In this document: positions 62,985-64,000 of the stretch, piece by piece
Layout of the letters: each line of letters begins with the position of its first letter
Numbering within the stretch: position 1 is the first letter of the stretch
Assembly: GCA_017308135.1 (NCBI GenBank)
Contig: JAFKFM010000009.1
Coordinates: 310,001-374,000, forward strand
DNA: 64,000 bases
Direction: 5' to 3'
From: Alphaproteobacteria bacterium
GTDB taxonomy: Bacteria; Pseudomonadota; Alphaproteobacteria; CACIAM-22H2
Position numbers and translations under genes: made by a program
Notes under the pieces: model-generated
What the model saw: the letters and a program-made list of their open reading frames with translations, nothing else
Database searches by the model: none
What the model was told of the DNA's origin: nothing

Positions 62985-63899
62985 CTACAGCACCGTGCCG
63001 GGCGGCAGGTCGAATCCGTTGGCGAAGGCGGCCGCGTTCATCGGCTTGCCGCCCGCGCGCTGAAGCCGTGTGAGCGCCAACGCGCCGTCGCCGCACGCCA
63101 CGACCGGCGGCGAGCTCAGCACCGTGCCGGGCGCGCCCTTGCCGTCGACCTTCTTGGCGGCGAGCACCTTGATGCGCTCGCCCTTCGCCTCGAACCACGT
63201 GCCCGGAAACGGATCGAAGGCGCGGATACGCCGGTCGAGTTCGTCGGCCGACAGCGACCAATCGAGCTTCGCCTCCGCCTTGTCGAGTTTCTTGGCGTAG
63301 GTGACGCCCGCTTCGGGCTGAGCTTCCGGGCGCAGATCGTCGAGCCGCGCAAGCGCATCGACGATCGCCTTGGCGCCGATCGCCGCGAGTTCGTCGTGCA
63401 ATTTGCCGCCGGTCGTGTCGGGCCCGATCGGGATTTGCGCCTTCAGCAGCATGGCGCCGGTATCGAGCCCGGCATCCATCTGCATGATGGTGATGCCGGT
63501 CGCCACATCGCCCGCTTCGATCGCGCGCTGGATGGGGGCCGCCCCGCGCCAGCGCGGCAGCAGCGAGGCGTGGATATTGAGACAGCCAAGGCGCGGCGCT
63601 TCGAGGATCGCTTTGGGCAAAATCAGCCCGTAAGCCGCGACCACGGCGATATCGAGCGCCAAACCGGCGAAGGCCGCTTGCTCGTCCGGCGATTTGAGCG
63701 AGGCCGGATGACGCACTTGAATGCCGAGCGCCAATGCCTTCTCGTGCACGGGCGAGCGTTGCTCGCGCTGGCCCCGCCCGGCGGGGCGCGGGGGCTGGGT
63801 GTAGACCGCGACGATCTCGTGGTCGGCCTTGGCCAATGCGTCGAGCGCGCCCACCGCGAAATCGGGCGTGCCCATGAAGGCGAGGCGCAGCTTGGTCAC
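62985..63899 (-). CDS. fmt: Methionyl-tRNA formyltransferase
   Basis: A 304-residue formyltransferase, using 10-formyl-tetrahydrofolate to formylate initiator Met-t[21 protein letters not shown] is the N-terminus; the catalytic Asn/His/Asp region is in [20 protein letters not shown] and [17 protein letters not shown]. The C-terminal tRNA-binding domain begins at residue about 205. The start is a GTG at 63899. def is elsewhere in the window. Confidence 0.96.
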   Translation of the reverse strand: MTKLRLAFMGTPDFAVGALDALAKADHEIVAVYTQPPRPAGRGQREQRSPVHEKALALGIQVRHPASLKSPDEQAAFAGLALDIAVVAAYGLILPKAILEAPRLGCLNIHASLLPRWRGAAPIQRAIEAGDVATGITIMQMDAGLDTGAMLLKAQIPIGPDTTGGKLHDELAAIGAKAIVDALARLDDLRPEAQPEAGVTYAKKLDKAEAKLDWSLSADELDRRIRAFDPFPGTWFEAKGERIKVLAAKKVDGKGAPGTVLSSPPVVACGDGALALTRLQRAGGKPMNAAAFANGFDLPPGTVL

Positions 63900-63902
63900 C
63901 GC

Positions 63903-64000
63903 TTAGGACGCCTGCTGGCGGCGGGCCTTGGAGACCTTGCGCAGGATCATATTGCGTTTGAGCGTCGACAGATGGTCGACGAACAACACGCCTTCGAGAT
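63903..64000 (-). CDS. C-terminal end of an unidentified protein (cut by window edge)
   Basis: The minus strand is open from the right edge to a TAA at 63903-63905, giving the last 31 residues: [20 protein letters not shown], then [11 protein letters not shown]. It is 3 bases from the fmt start, so it is probably the gene before fmt in the same operon. I cannot name the family from this fragment. Confidence 0.5.
   Translation of the reverse strand, partial: LEGVLFVDHLSTLKRNMILRKVSKARRQQAS

Overview
The window is a GC-rich, gene-dense stretch of an alphaproteobacterial chromosome, most like the Rhodospirillales group. The support is a set of lineage-typical genes: ccrM (GANTC methyltransferase), trcR (DUF1013), a DUF1465 protein, a DUF2336 protein, COQ9, cyaY, and a proton-translocating transhydrogenase split into pntAA, pntAB and pntB as in Rhodospirillum. 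There is no prophage, integrase, transposase, CRISPR array, tRNA or rRNA. No gap between genes exceeds 300 bases; the longest is the 278-base divergent region at 23715-23992.

Layout. 1-2.2 kb: carbohydrate genes (end of tkt, a HAD phosphatase, gap). 2.3-9.1 kb: cytochrome b561, then a cluster around elongation factor P: a small unknown gene, epmA (lysyl ligase for EF-P), epmB (lysine 2,3-aminomutase), a creatininase-family pair on the other strand, class I aldolase, thiE and efp. 9.1-13.8 kb: a suhB-like phosphatase, then an envelope module of a proline-rich OmpA-like protein, a MotA/TolQ-like channel, a MotB-like OmpA partner and a CAP-domain protein. 13.8-18.7 kb: a lipoprotein, an ABC exporter, cyaY, rpmE, a DUF1465 gene and a heat-shock hsp20 with a ROSE-like leader. 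18.7-27.0 kb: a PilZ-type protein, thioesterase, hydrolase, metY with a structured leader, a lone flagellin gene, and pntAA-pntAB-pntB. 27-31 kb: a vapBC-type toxin-antitoxin pair, GMC oxidoreductase, rpsU, def and COQ9.

31-40.9 kb: purE-purK, a diguanylate cyclase, small DUF465 proteins, two tandem cyclic-nucleotide-binding proteins after an acyl-CoA ligase, and a hybrid histidine kinase with its response regulator. 41-48 kb: prpE with a dehydrogenase, a palindromic repeat, then the cell-cycle group trcR, rnhB and ccrM with three GANTC sites just before ccrM, and rlmI. 48-55 kb: a flavoprotein disulfide reductase with a TVP38-type membrane protein, then the classic rpmH-rnpA-yidD-yidC-engB block running into argB and a YqaA-type protein. 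55-64 kb: a shortened DUF433 gene beside a dispersed repeat, a DUF2336 protein with a PAS-GGDEF cyclase, dapD-dapE, a ring-opening amidohydrolase, and truA-fmt.

Most genes are ordinary housekeeping genes. The more unusual signals are the non-flagellar MotA/MotB-like module, the two-state RNA structure before metY, the RpoH promoter plus ROSE-like thermometer before hsp20, the hairpin leaders of rpmE and rpsU, the palindromes before trcR and vapB, and the two effector-less cyclic-nucleotide-binding paralogues. All functional statements come from reading motifs in the translated sequence; no database search was possible.
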